22,870 nucleotides of DNA from positions 1-22,870 of the IMG/VR virus record IMGVR_UViG_3300007735_000913; one strand, written 5' to 3'. Position numbers and translations under genes: made by a program. This document shows, in pieces, positions 10,269 through 17,886 of the stretch. Each line of letters starts with the position of its first letter. Positions within the stretch are counted from its first letter, which is position 1. The stretch comes from a virus. The notes beneath the pieces were generated by a model. The model was not told the origin of the DNA. It was given only the letters and a program-made list of their open reading frames with translations, and did no database searches.

Positions 10269-10290
10269 TAGTAGGTAATCAGTCAAATCA

Positions 10291-10503
10291 ATGTCTCTCA
10301 TTTCAAAGTTCAAAAAGGAAGTCAGCACTCTTCGTTCTGCTGCTCATGGTGAAATTTTTCTTGATGTAAAGAATCCGAAACTTTACAAGAAGGTTTTTAG
10401 GTATTATCAAAACGAAGGTGTAATATTCTCTGATGATGCTCTAGATAACTATGACATTCTAATTGAATGCCTAATTCAAGATCTTGAAACCGTTGAAGTA
10501 TGA
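10291..10503 (+). CDS. Hypothetical phage protein, 70 aa
   Basis: MSLISKFKKEVSTLRSAAHGEIFLDVKNPKLYKKVFRYYQNEG, then an acidic C-terminal half (DDALDNYDILIECLIQDLETVEV). No domain recognised. It follows an early-type promoter by 22 nt and overlaps the next gene by 4 nt (ATGATG/TGA), so the two are translationally coupled and probably expressed early. Confidence 0.75.
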   Translation: MSLISKFKKEVSTLRSAAHGEIFLDVKNPKLYKKVFRYYQNEGVIFSDDALDNYDILIECLIQDLETVEV

Positions 10504-10754
10504 TGTCAAAAGTTCTTCTAGAACGTGAAGGATACCGTTTTGTTGAAAAGGGTATCATTGAACTTAACGGTATGACCGATTACCGTATGCAAAAACAGGA
10601 TTATTATACCAAACGCTGGAATGACATCTATCTCTTTGATAATTCTATGCAGTGTTTGACTGCTATGGAAGATATTGAGTATGCGCGTTGGTTAGATTCT
10701 GATGGTGTTCCTTGTTATGTAGATCCTAATGATATTCTTGATTGGGATAAATAA
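10500..10754 (+). CDS. Hypothetical phage protein, 84 aa
   Basis: MMSKVLLEREGYRFVEKGIIELNGMTDYRMQKQDYYTKRWNDIYLFDNSMQCLTAMEDIEYARWLDSDGVPCYVDPNDILDWDK. Mixed alpha/beta, acidic at the C-terminus, rich in aromatics; no known family. Start at 10500 or the adjacent Met at 10503. It belongs to a two-gene early unit. A late-promoter-like ATAAATA lies across its last codons (10747-10753). Confidence 0.72.
   Translation: MMSKVLLEREGYRFVEKGIIELNGMTDYRMQKQDYYTKRWNDIYLFDNSMQCLTAMEDIEYARWLDSDGVPCYVDPNDILDWDK
10747..10753 (+). promoter_or_regulatory. Late-promoter-like ATAAATA
   Basis: ATAAATA core 48 nt upstream of the membrane-protein ATG. Just before that ATG, AGGGAG (10784) is partly inside a GAGT-GTAA-ACTC hairpin that could limit ribosome access. 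Confidence 0.45.
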
Positions 10755-10800
10755 TCTTGGGAAGACTCTAGACTCAACCTGGTAGGGAGTGTAAACTCTT

Positions 10801-11022
10801 ATGTCTAAGACAAGTATACTTCGTTACTTAGGCAATATTCTCCTCATAGTTGGTTATCAAACTATGTTATGGGGAGATTTTAAATATGGACTACTTGTAA
10901 AATGCGTTGGTGGTATTTTAACAATACCTTTTGCAGTAAAACTTAAACTCTATGATGTCTTGATTTTATGTGGATTTTTTACCGTAAACGAGATAGCAAA
11001 GTTAGTTCATTTATTTTCTTAG
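10801..11022 (+). CDS. Small integral membrane protein, 73 aa
   Basis: Nearly all hydrophobic: probable helices ILRYLGNILLIVGYQTMLW, YGLLVKCVGGILTIPFAV and VLILCGFFTVNEIAKLVHLF, joined by short charged turns. No lipobox and no family recognised. Two or three transmembrane spans in 73 residues would also fit a holin, but it is not next to the lysin genes, so I do not assign that. Confidence 0.68.
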   Translation: MSKTSILRYLGNILLIVGYQTMLWGDFKYGLLVKCVGGILTIPFAVKLKLYDVLILCGFFTVNEIAKLVHLFS

Positions 11023-11037
11023 TTTTCTAAAAACTAA

Positions 11038-11202
11038 GTGGTGGATCCAAAGACCCCCTATGTCCTCGTCGGATGGACTTCAAATATGCCGACTGGTGCG
11101 GGTGAGGATATTGCTGCCTGGTTTCCAATTTCCAGTTAAAGAATTGGTGGCGATCCTGAATTTCAGAAGATGGGTTGCATAAACCCATCTTTTTTTGTAT
11201 AA
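11038..11202 (+). pseudogene. Possible coding remnant, GC-rich, one internal stop
   Basis: From GTG 11041 the frame reads VDPKTPYVLVGWTSNMPTG then AGEDIAAWFPISS, TAA at 11137, and continues as RIGGDPEFQKMGCIN. Composition looks protein-like and clearly richer in G+C than its neighbours, but there is no ATG and no recognised family. It could be a decayed gene fragment or a tiny GTG-started ORF. The 11023-11168 stretch holds no other gene. Confidence 0.25.
11169..11196 (+). terminator. Rho-independent terminator upstream of the glycan operon
   Basis: GATGGGTT, loop GCATA, AACCCATC (8 bp), TTTTTTT. Confidence 0.88.
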
Positions 11203-11203
11203 T
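11175..11203 (+). promoter_or_regulatory. Sigma70-type promoter superimposed on the terminator, TTGCAT-N17-TATAAT
   Basis: The -35 TTGCAT (11175-11180) lies in the terminator loop region, the 17-nt spacer contains the second stem arm and T-tract, and TATAAT (11198-11203) follows at once. It is the only recognised promoter for the seven-gene glycan operon, 60 nt upstream of its first ATG. Confidence 0.75.
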
Positions 11204-11262
11204 ACATACTAAAGATATTAAAAAATTTCTGAACAAATTAAAAATAAAGTGGGAGAACTCTT

Positions 11263-11922
11263 ATGATTGAAAATTTTTCTTGGGCAATTAATAATAAAGG
11301 AAATATATGGAGGCAATATGTAAGATCTCTTGATGATGATAATGTATCGGAAATATTAGGATCTATTCCTTCTGCGTGGAACGTTCCACCAAAAGGACAC
11401 CATTCATTTGCAAAGTGGTTAGTTGAAAAAGTAAATCCAAAAGTTACTGTTGAACTTGGTGTAGACTATGGATTTTCTCTATTTGTTTGGAGCATTTACA
11501 ACAATGGAAAGGTGTATGGTATAGATAGTTTTTCAACTGAACATCATCAATCCCGAGTTGGAGATGATTATCAATTTGTTATTGATATCAAAGAGAAACT
11601 TAAATTGGATAATTTGAAAGTAATTAAGGGATACTTTAATGATGTTGCAAGTACATGGAATAAAAAAATAGATATTCTCCACATTGATGGTCTTCATGAT
11701 TATGATAATTGTAAAAATGATTATGAAACCTGGAAAAAGTTCCTGAAGAAAAATGGGGTAATAGTTTTTCATGATACAATTTCTTATCCAGATGATGTTG
11801 GTAGATTATTTTCTGAAATTGAACTTCCCAAATTTAACTTCACCAACTCTCATGGATTGGGTGTAGTTTCAACAAATGAAAAACTAATTGAAGAAATACA
11901 AAATACCTTTGGTCAGCAATGA
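11263..11922 (+). CDS. Class I SAM-dependent methyltransferase (Methyltransf_24-like)
   Basis: A 219-aa methyltransferase. SAM-binding motif I is VELGVDYGFSLFVW (residues about 65-78), motif II acidic end VYGIDSF, then ILHIDGLHDYDNCKNDYETW and GVIVFHDT, a His/Asp pattern typical of Methyltransf_24/TylF-like enzymes that modify sugars or small molecules. First gene of an operon of glycosyltransferases, so O-methylation of a glycan is the likely job. Preceded by GGGAGA 12 nt upstream of the ATG. The stop codon overlaps the next start by 4 nt (ATGA). Confidence 0.85.
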   Translation: MIENFSWAINNKGNIWRQYVRSLDDDNVSEILGSIPSAWNVPPKGHHSFAKWLVEKVNPKVTVELGVDYGFSLFVWSIYNNGKVYGIDSFSTEHHQSRVGDDYQFVIDIKEKLKLDNLKVIKGYFNDVASTWNKKIDILHIDGLHDYDNCKNDYETWKKFLKKNGVIVFHDTISYPDDVGRLFSEIELPKFNFTNSHGLGVVSTNEKLIEEIQNTFGQQ

Positions 11923-12716
11923 AAATAGGATTTAATTATCTTGGAAAAATGGGGCAAATTGGAAATCAAATTTTCCAATTTGCTTCAGTTAGGGGAATAT
12001 CTGAATATTACTCAGCAGAATGTTATGTCCCAAAACATGATGAAATTTTTGATGATGGAATGGGTAATAGATATAAAATCATGATTTATGATTTGTTTGA
12101 TATTCCAGAAAAATATATTGGTTATGTTGATAATCCTTTATTATACAAGGAAACTAAATTTTCATACAATGAAGAAGTTTATCAATTAGATCCCAATTAT
12201 GATTATTGTTTAGTTGGTTATTTTCAGACTGAAAAATATTTTCAGAATATTAAAGACCAATTGAAAAAGGAATTAAAATTCAAAAATTATATTCTAGAAC
12301 CTTGTCTAGAAAGTATATCTAATTTTGATTCTCCAATAGCACTTCATATTAGAAGAGGAGACTTTTTGATAAATTCTGGAAATCATTATAATCTTCAATT
12401 AGATTATTATGAGAAAGCTTTAAAAAAATTTGATAATGATAGAGAAGTTATTGTTTTTTCTGACGATCCAGACTGGTGTAAAAAACAAAATATATTCCAT
12501 AGTGACCGATTTATGGTATCAGAGTCGTCAAAGTATATTGATTTATGTCTAATGAGTTTGTGCTCTGATTTTATTATTGCAAACAGTACTTTTAGTTGGT
12601 GGGGTGCATGGCTTTCTGGTAGGGGGAAAGTTATTGCACCTTCCAAGTGGTTTGGTCCAAATCTAATACATAATGATATTAACGATTTATACTTTGGAGA
12701 TTACGAAATTATATGA
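11919..12716 (+). CDS. GT11 family alpha-1,2-fucosyltransferase-like enzyme, copy 1
   Basis: A 265-aa glycosyltransferase of family 11 (FutC/WbsJ type). It has the N-terminal GQIGNQIFQFASVRGIS, YFQTEKYF, the donor-binding motif ALHIRRGDF (around residue 142), SDDPDWCKKQ and NSTFSWWGAWLS near the C-terminus. The family transfers fucose from GDP-fucose to galactose in an alpha-1,2 bond. All signature blocks are intact. It is coupled to its neighbours by 4-nt overlaps and shares much of its sequence plan with the second copy at 14238. The acceptor could be a host surface polysaccharide, phage glycoprotein or DNA; the sequence does not say which. Confidence 0.9.
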   Translation: MKIGFNYLGKMGQIGNQIFQFASVRGISEYYSAECYVPKHDEIFDDGMGNRYKIMIYDLFDIPEKYIGYVDNPLLYKETKFSYNEEVYQLDPNYDYCLVGYFQTEKYFQNIKDQLKKELKFKNYILEPCLESISNFDSPIALHIRRGDFLINSGNHYNLQLDYYEKALKKFDNDREVIVFSDDPDWCKKQNIFHSDRFMVSESSKYIDLCLMSLCSDFIIANSTFSWWGAWLSGRGKVIAPSKWFGPNLIHNDINDLYFGDYEII

Positions 12717-13474
12717 AAAAATTTGCATTATATTATCACATATGGTCTCCCCCAGATAGCGATATTTGGAAACTTTTTATTGATGAACAAATTAAAAGAA
12801 TTTATAAGAGTGGTATTACAAAATACGCTGACGTAAAATGTGGTATCAACGGAAAAAGTTCGTCAAGAGTTTATGAATTTGTAAAAAATCACAGTTGGAT
12901 TAATGTAGTTGAAGTTTCTGATAGCGATGAGCAGTATGAAGGATTTACACTAAAACACCTTTATTGCGATTCACTTTCTGATACTTATGAGAAAGTAGGT
13001 TATATTCATACTAAGGGCATTAGTTTTTTGTCTGGTCATCGTGATCATGATCCAACTAGACCTGGTATTAGAGATTCATCCCAAGACAAGACAATAATTG
13101 CAATTAATAGTTGGAGACACTTTTTGGAATGGGGATGTATTGATATGTGGAAAGAAAATGTTGATAAACTCGATCAACATCATACTAGTGGCGTAAATTA
13201 TAGTCCAGTTCCTTGGCCTCATTATAGCGGTAACTTTTGGTGGGCTAGAAGTGATTACGTTAAAAACTTAGAGCATCCTATTGAAAGGATGAATAAAAAA
13301 AGTGGTTGGGCAGATCAAAGATTGTCATTTGAAAGTTGGATTGGTATTGGAAATCCAAAACCATACAGTATAAAAAACATAATATTCCAAGCATATTACC
13401 CCCAAAATGATGACATATTTCCTTCCCTAGTCGATATTTCTAATTTCTATTCTAATCTACCGAGTTATCAATAA
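12713..13474 (+). CDS. Glycan-operon protein of unassigned family (YIHTKG motif)
   Basis: A 253-aa soluble protein with Trp-rich blocks: VGYIHTKGIS (residues about 97-106), INSWRHFLEWGCIDMW and HYSGNFWWARSDYVKNL (about 169-185). The HTKG...H.-SGNFWW pattern occurs in uncharacterised proteins of polysaccharide clusters that look like GT-A type glycosyltransferases, but I cannot name the family or see a clear DxD. The start overlaps the preceding gene by 4 nt; the stop shares one base with the next ATG (TAATG). A glycosyltransferase role is inferred from context. Confidence 0.72.
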   Translation: MKKFALYYHIWSPPDSDIWKLFIDEQIKRIYKSGITKYADVKCGINGKSSSRVYEFVKNHSWINVVEVSDSDEQYEGFTLKHLYCDSLSDTYEKVGYIHTKGISFLSGHRDHDPTRPGIRDSSQDKTIIAINSWRHFLEWGCIDMWKENVDKLDQHHTSGVNYSPVPWPHYSGNFWWARSDYVKNLEHPIERMNKKSGWADQRLSFESWIGIGNPKPYSIKNIIFQAYYPQNDDIFPSLVDISNFYSNLPSYQ

Positions 13475-14241
13475 TGACAAAATTATCAATTGCTATTCCA
13501 TGTTATGAAATGAATGGATTTGGTTATCAATATTTGAAAGAATGTTTTGATAGTATATTAAAACAAACTTTTGTGGACTATGAAGTTATTATATCTGATC
13601 ATTCTTTTGGTGATGATATAGAGAAGTTATGTGTAGAATATAAAAATTGTTTGAATATTGAGTATTATAAAAATTCTAAACATAAGGGAAATGGACCTTA
13701 CAATACAAATCATGCTTTGATTAAATGTAAGGGTGAGATTGTAAAAATAATTTTTCAAGATGATTTATTTTTTGATAAAAAAGCACTGAAAATAATAGTT
13801 GATAGTTTTAAAAGTTCCGATTATAAATGGTCTTTATGTGGTTTTAATCATACTATCGATGGTAAAATTTTTAGTAGACCGATGATTCCTAAGTGGACTA
13901 CTTATATGCTTGAGGGGGATAATTTACTTGGTGGTCCAACTAATTTTGCATGTAAAAGAGAATATTTGGAGGAATTTGATTATAATATAAAACTTTGCAT
14001 GGATACTGAGTTTTATCATAGAATGAGGTGCAATCATGGATTCCCTTTAATTATTGAAGATATATTGGTTTCTCATCGAGAACATGATAATAGGATAAGT
14101 AAAAACCTTGAATATGATATTGTTATTGAAATTGAAAATAAATCATGGAATATGATTCAAAGTGAACTTGATTATATTCAAACAAAACATCAAGAATTTT
14201 GCGAAATGGATGAGCGTAAGTATCCAGATGAAATATTATGA
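13474..14241 (+). CDS. GT2 family glycosyltransferase
   Basis: A 255-aa inverting GT-A glycosyltransferase: N-terminal nucleotide-binding strand LSIAIPCYEMNGFGYQYLKECFDSILKQ, VDYEVIISDHS, GPYNTNHALIKCKGEIVKIIFQDDLFF with the metal-binding acidic pair (FQDD, around residue 98), and a later GPTNFACKREYLEEFD acceptor region. Membrane segments are absent, so it is soluble or peripheral. It overlaps the following GT11 gene by 4 nt. Donor sugar unknown. Confidence 0.88.
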   Translation: MTKLSIAIPCYEMNGFGYQYLKECFDSILKQTFVDYEVIISDHSFGDDIEKLCVEYKNCLNIEYYKNSKHKGNGPYNTNHALIKCKGEIVKIIFQDDLFFDKKALKIIVDSFKSSDYKWSLCGFNHTIDGKIFSRPMIPKWTTYMLEGDNLLGGPTNFACKREYLEEFDYNIKLCMDTEFYHRMRCNHGFPLIIEDILVSHREHDNRISKNLEYDIVIEIENKSWNMIQSELDYIQTKHQEFCEMDERKYPDEIL

Positions 14242-15032
14242 TTGGGATTAATAACCTTGGAATGAATGGAAGACTGGGAAACCAAATGTTTCAATATGCG
14301 GCATTAGTTGGAATTTCTCATAATTTAAAATATGAATATATTATTCCAAATAATGGAAATGATTTGACTGAGTGTTTTTTATTGGAATCTTGCACAAATC
14401 GTGGATTAATAGATGGAGATGAAGTTTTTTTACATGAGACTCACGAATTTTGTGAAGATATTTTTAATCAGTGTCCTGATGATGTTACGCTGAATGGGTA
14501 TTTTCAAACTGAAAAATATTTTAAGAATGTTGAAAATATAATCAGAAAAGATTTTTCATTTAAAGAAAATATTCAGCAATTGGTTTTTTCTTTGTATAAT
14601 GACCTAAGTGATTATATTTCTATAGTCGTTAGAAGATATAAGGATGATTTTGATTATATTGGATGTTCTGATAACCATAGAAATTTACCTATAGAATATT
14701 ATGAGGAAACTATGAATATTTTTGGTCAAAATCAAAAATATATTATATGTTCAAATGATATTGATTGGTGCAAAAAACAAAAAATATTTCAAAAAGAAAA
14801 TATTATTTTAAACGATGTTGAAGTTGAATGTAAACCTTATTTTGATTTATGTCTTATTTCAAATTGTAAAAATTTTATTATTTCAAATAGTAGTTTTAGT
14901 TGGTGGGGTGCTTGGTTGGGTTCAAATAAAAATAAAAAAATACTTGCACCAAAACAATGGTATGGACAAGGACTTTCTCATATTAATACAAAAGATTTAT
15001 TTCTAGAAGAATGGATGTTAATTAAAAAATGA
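14238..15032 (+). CDS. GT11 fucosyltransferase-like paralogue, copy 2, with altered donor motif
   Basis: A 264-aa paralogue of the gene at 11919. Shared blocks: GRLGNQMFQYAALVGIS, NGYFQTEKYFKNVE, SNDIDWCKKQKIF, YFDLCLISNCKNFIISNSSFSWWGAWLG and LAPKQWYGQ. The diagnostic H-x-R-R-G-D motif is replaced by IVVRRYKDDF (about residues 128-137): the His and the Gly-Asp are lost, but both arginines remain. It may use another donor, have reduced activity, or be a remnant kept for structure. Base composition is even more AT-rich than in copy 1. Coupled by 4-nt overlaps on both sides. Confidence 0.87.
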   Translation: MIGINNLGMNGRLGNQMFQYAALVGISHNLKYEYIIPNNGNDLTECFLLESCTNRGLIDGDEVFLHETHEFCEDIFNQCPDDVTLNGYFQTEKYFKNVENIIRKDFSFKENIQQLVFSLYNDLSDYISIVVRRYKDDFDYIGCSDNHRNLPIEYYEETMNIFGQNQKYIICSNDIDWCKKQKIFQKENIILNDVEVECKPYFDLCLISNCKNFIISNSSFSWWGAWLGSNKNKKILAPKQWYGQGLSHINTKDLFLEEWMLIKK

Positions 15033-15838
15033 TAAATTTAAAGGAAGCAACTTTTATTATTCCTCTACGTATAGAATCTTCCGATCGTCTTCGTAATGTA
15101 ATTACAACGACGGCGTTTTTATTAGAAAATTTTGATACTAATATTATTATTAAAGAAGTTGATAGCGAGTCTATTTTTCAAAAAGAAGCACTTCCAATTT
15201 TGAAAGATATTTTAGATGTTGATCTTAATATTAATCATATTTTTGAACAATCTGATGATTCTTCATTTCATCGACAAAGAGTTTTGAATGAAATGATTGT
15301 GGAGTCAAAAACAAAAGTTGTAGTTAATTATGATTGTGATGTTATTCTTCCTTTAGATTCTTATCACGAAGCATATAGTTGTATTGTTTATAATACTCAT
15401 GATGTTGTATATCCTTATGGTCAAGGAATTTATCAAAAGCAAGTGAATGCAACAGATGAAGTTGTGTCTCAATTTCTAGAAACTGGTGATTATTCTTATT
15501 TTGATAAAAACTCAAAATCTTATATTTCTGATTTTGGTTGGGTTCAATTTTTTAATCGTCAAGTTTATATTGATGGCGGAATGGAGAATGAAAATTTTAT
15601 TGCCTATTCTCCAGAAGATAAAGAGAGATTTTACAGATTTACTACTTTAGGTTATAATGTAGGTAGGATAAATGATTATGTTTATCATCTAGAACATTCG
15701 AGAGGACAAAACTCTTGGTTTACTAACCCATATACGCAGCAAAATAATGCTATATGGGAAGAGATTCAAAAAATGGATATTAATCAATTAAAGGAATATT
15801 ACTCAACTCAAGATTATCTTAAAAAATATAATGGATAG
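15029..15838 (+). CDS. GT-A glycosyltransferase, galactosyltransferase-like
   Basis: A 269-aa enzyme beginning with ATFIIPLRIESSDRLRNV (nucleotide-binding strand), with a DxD motif in VVVNYDCDVILP (about residues 100-111) and the C-terminal block GWVQFFNRQVYIDGGMENENFIAYSPEDKERFYRF followed by RINDYVYHLEHSRG. This block (W..F.R..Y...GG.NE.F..-.-ED.E...R) is the galactosyltransferase C-terminal (glyco_transf_7C-like) signature. It is soluble. It overlaps the GT25 gene by 8 nt. Confidence 0.82.
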   Translation: MINLKEATFIIPLRIESSDRLRNVITTTAFLLENFDTNIIIKEVDSESIFQKEALPILKDILDVDLNINHIFEQSDDSSFHRQRVLNEMIVESKTKVVVNYDCDVILPLDSYHEAYSCIVYNTHDVVYPYGQGIYQKQVNATDEVVSQFLETGDYSYFDKNSKSYISDFGWVQFFNRQVYIDGGMENENFIAYSPEDKERFYRFTTLGYNVGRINDYVYHLEHSRGQNSWFTNPYTQQNNAIWEEIQKMDINQLKEYYSTQDYLKKYNG

Positions 15839-16634
15839 AAACAAGTCTACTTATAAACTTAAAAATATTGGACCAATTTATTATTTAAACCTTGATGGAC
15901 AATTGGAAAGAAGAGAATATATGGAATCTCAATTTAAGTATTGGGAAATAGAAAATTATACTCGTATTTCTGCATATGATGGTCGTGAGGATGATTTGAG
16001 TGACATTATTAGTGGACGTTATCCTGAAATGATGTCTTCTGGTGAGATTGGATGTACTACTTCTCATCTTAAGGCAATCAAACATTGGATGGAAACTTCT
16101 GATAGTCCTTATGCAATCATTATGGAAGATGATTGTAACTTAGATTTGGTAAGATTTTGGAACTTTACTTGGAATGATTTTTATGCAAATCTGCCTTATG
16201 ATTGGGATGTGGTCCAAATTGCGATTATTTGTACTGGGGATATTCACGTTAAACTTCATAAGAGATTTGTAAATGATTTTTCCACAGCATGTTATTTGAT
16301 TAATCGTCATCATGCCGAAAAACTATTGAAGTTTCACACAAGAGGTGAAAAGTATAAACTTGATAATGGATGTAAGCCTCGTCCAGTTGCAGATGACCTA
16401 ATTTATAATTCTGGAAATACATATTCAATTCCTCTTCTTCTTTATAGAATTGAATTGGGTTCTTCCATTCACCCAGAGCATATTGATGCATTTCATAGAG
16501 CAAATTATAATGCCCTGTCTCAATTCTGGGAACAAAATGGTGCTAATATTGACATTAAGGATTATATGAACTATGATCCATACCTGGGTCGGATAACCGA
16601 AAATTCTTCCGCACAACCCCCACCAGAGGGTTGA
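15831..16634 (+). CDS. GT25 family glycosyltransferase (LPS/procollagen galactosyltransferase type)
   Basis: A 267-aa GT25 enzyme: IYYLNLDGQLERREYMESQF at the N-terminus, YTRISAYDGRE, SSGEIGCTTSHLKAIKHW (residues about 65-82), and YAIIMEDDCNL with the metal-binding EDD. Family members transfer galactose or glucose to LPS or to hydroxylysine in collagen. The C-terminus after the catalytic region (DYMNYDPYLGRITENSSAQPPPEG) is a short low-complexity tail. Last gene of the glycan operon; its stop codon lies within the -35 of the next promoter. Confidence 0.88.
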   Translation: MDRNKSTYKLKNIGPIYYLNLDGQLERREYMESQFKYWEIENYTRISAYDGREDDLSDIISGRYPEMMSSGEIGCTTSHLKAIKHWMETSDSPYAIIMEDDCNLDLVRFWNFTWNDFYANLPYDWDVVQIAIICTGDIHVKLHKRFVNDFSTACYLINRHHAEKLLKFHTRGEKYKLDNGCKPRPVADDLIYNSGNTYSIPLLLYRIELGSSIHPEHIDAFHRANYNALSQFWEQNGANIDIKDYMNYDPYLGRITENSSAQPPPEG

Positions 16635-16664
16635 CAGAAATTCTACCCCCTGTTACAATAAATA
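16631..16664 (+). promoter_or_regulatory. Combined early (TTGACA-N17-TACAAT) and late (ATAAATA) promoter for the SLH-porin
   Basis: TTGACA 16631-16636 and TACAAT 16654-16659 form a sigma70-type promoter with a 17-nt spacer. The last two bases of its -10 are the first two of ATAAATA (16658-16664), the late-promoter core. The leader to 16715 holds no ORF. Confidence 0.75.
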
Positions 16665-16715
16665 GGTTCTTGAGACGCCTGTAAGTCTCTACAACATTTC
16701 ACTAAAATAAAATTT

Positions 16716-17600
16716 ATGATCACTCGTTCAATTTTTGCTGGTGTTGCTGTTATTGCAACCTCTGCTCCTGTACTTGCTGCTCCCGCTACTTATTCGGATC
16801 TGCAACCTACAGACTGGGCATATCAGGCAATTCAAAACCTTAACTCACGCTATGGATGTCTTGCTGGTTATCCCAACGGCACTCTGAAGCCTGCTGCTGA
16901 TTCAACTCGCAATGAAGTTTTTGCTCTGACAAATCATTGCCTTGATAATATCACTGCATTTTATACCGAAGCAGATGCTCAGTTGGGTGCTGCTCTTCGG
17001 GCACAAATCGGTGCGGTAAGCAAGCGTGTAACCAATTTGGAAGTTGCTGCTGTGACTGCAACACAACGCCGTGAACTTGGTGTTGGTAACTATGGTGGTA
17101 TTGCCTTTGCTGGTAATGCTGCTAACTATCCTGGGGTTACTCCTCTTGCTTCCCGTGTTTATGAGTCAGGCATTACTCTTCAAGGTCGTGTAAAGGCATT
17201 TGATCTTGGTAGTCAGTATGCTGTATCTGCTCGTCCTTATGTGACTCTCACCTCTAGTCCCAACTATGTAAGTGGTGGTGTATTTGGTGGTGGACTTGCT
17301 ACTCTTGATATTCCCGTTGCCCGACGTACTCTTGCTGATGGATCCAAAGTATCTACTGCTAACATTTATGTTGGTGCTGGTGGCCAGGTGGGTGGCAATC
17401 AAGGTGCTGGTATTGGTGTTGCAGGTGCAGAAGTATCAGTAGCAAAGAATGTTGTTCTTTTTGCTGATGCCAAGATTCCATTCAGTAATACTGGTGCCGA
17501 AACCTTTGGATCTACTCGTGTAGGTCGTGTGAATTATAACTATGGCAGTGGTCAAGGTTACAATGTAACTGGAACCGTTGGCGTTGGTATCAAGTTCTAA
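16716..17600 (+). CDS. Cyanobacterial-type SLH-domain outer-membrane porin-like protein
   Basis: A 294-aa exported protein. Residues 1-21 are a signal peptide (SIFAGVAVIATSAPVLAAP). Residues about 26-77 are one S-layer homology domain of the kind at the N-terminus of cyanobacterial porins: YSDLQPTDWAYQAIQNLNSR, GCLAGYPNGTLKPAADSTRNE, ALTNHCLD, which binds pyruvylated secondary wall polymer in the periplasm. A short coiled coil follows (AQIGAVSKRVTNLE), then alternating polar/hydrophobic strands ending in Phe (GVGIKF), as in beta-barrel outer-membrane proteins. The barrel region is short compared with host SomA-type porins. Codon use is richer in G+C than the glycan operon, suggesting host origin. 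It probably alters the host envelope. Confidence 0.88.
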   Translation: MITRSIFAGVAVIATSAPVLAAPATYSDLQPTDWAYQAIQNLNSRYGCLAGYPNGTLKPAADSTRNEVFALTNHCLDNITAFYTEADAQLGAALRAQIGAVSKRVTNLEVAAVTATQRRELGVGNYGGIAFAGNAANYPGVTPLASRVYESGITLQGRVKAFDLGSQYAVSARPYVTLTSSPNYVSGGVFGGGLATLDIPVARRTLADGSKVSTANIYVGAGGQVGGNQGAGIGVAGAEVSVAKNVVLFADAKIPFSNTGAETFGSTRVGRVNYNYGSGQGYNVTGTVGVGIKF

Positions 17601-17610
17601 TTTTAATATA

Positions 17611-17817
17611 ATGATCACAACGGAAGACGGAAACCGTCAAAATATGTTTGCAACAGAACCTAGAATGTACATTACGGAGAAAGATATGGAACAACACGAA
17701 AAGGAAACTTATGCTGAAAGGGCAGAAAAACAAAATGGAAGAGCCGCTATGGCTGGATTTGTTGCCGCAGTGGTCTCTTATTTGGCAACTGGAAAACTCT
17801 TTTTCGGTCTATATTGA
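17611..17817 (+). CDS. hli: High-light-inducible protein (Hli), single-helix chlorophyll-binding
   Basis: The start is taken as the ATG at 17611 (MITTEDGNRQNMFATEPRMYIT), because this N-terminus matches cyanophage Hlis and the longer open frame overlaps the porin gene. The 68-aa protein has the ELIP/Hli motif AEKQNGRAAMAGFVAAVVSY (E-x2-N-G-R-x-A-M-x-G-F, chlorophyll ligands Glu/Arg and Asn) in one transmembrane helix, ending TGKLFFGLY. Hlis protect photosystems from excess light and stabilise assembly, keeping host photosynthesis running in infection. It is 10 nt after the porin and probably cotranscribed; the terminator follows. Confidence 0.93.
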   Translation: MITTEDGNRQNMFATEPRMYITEKDMEQHEKETYAERAEKQNGRAAMAGFVAAVVSYLATGKLFFGLY

Positions 17818-17843
17818 AACCATAACATAATTATCCTTATATA

Positions 17844-17886
17844 AAAAGACTCTATTCTATATAAGAATGGAGTCTTTTCTTTTTTT
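17844..17886 (+). terminator. Rho-independent terminator after hli
   Basis: AAAAGACTC pairs with GAGTCTTTT, with an inner ATTCT/AGAAT extension, then CTTTTTTT. The tract ends at the ATG of the next ORF. Confidence 0.88.

Noticed and set aside
10053-10271. + strand ORF of 72 aa in another frame of the HNH gene
   Set aside because: The overlapping frame carries a clear HNH motif; this one is a shadow.
10801-11022. Holin assignment for the 73-aa membrane protein
   Set aside because: Only hydrophobicity supports it; it is far from the lysin genes.
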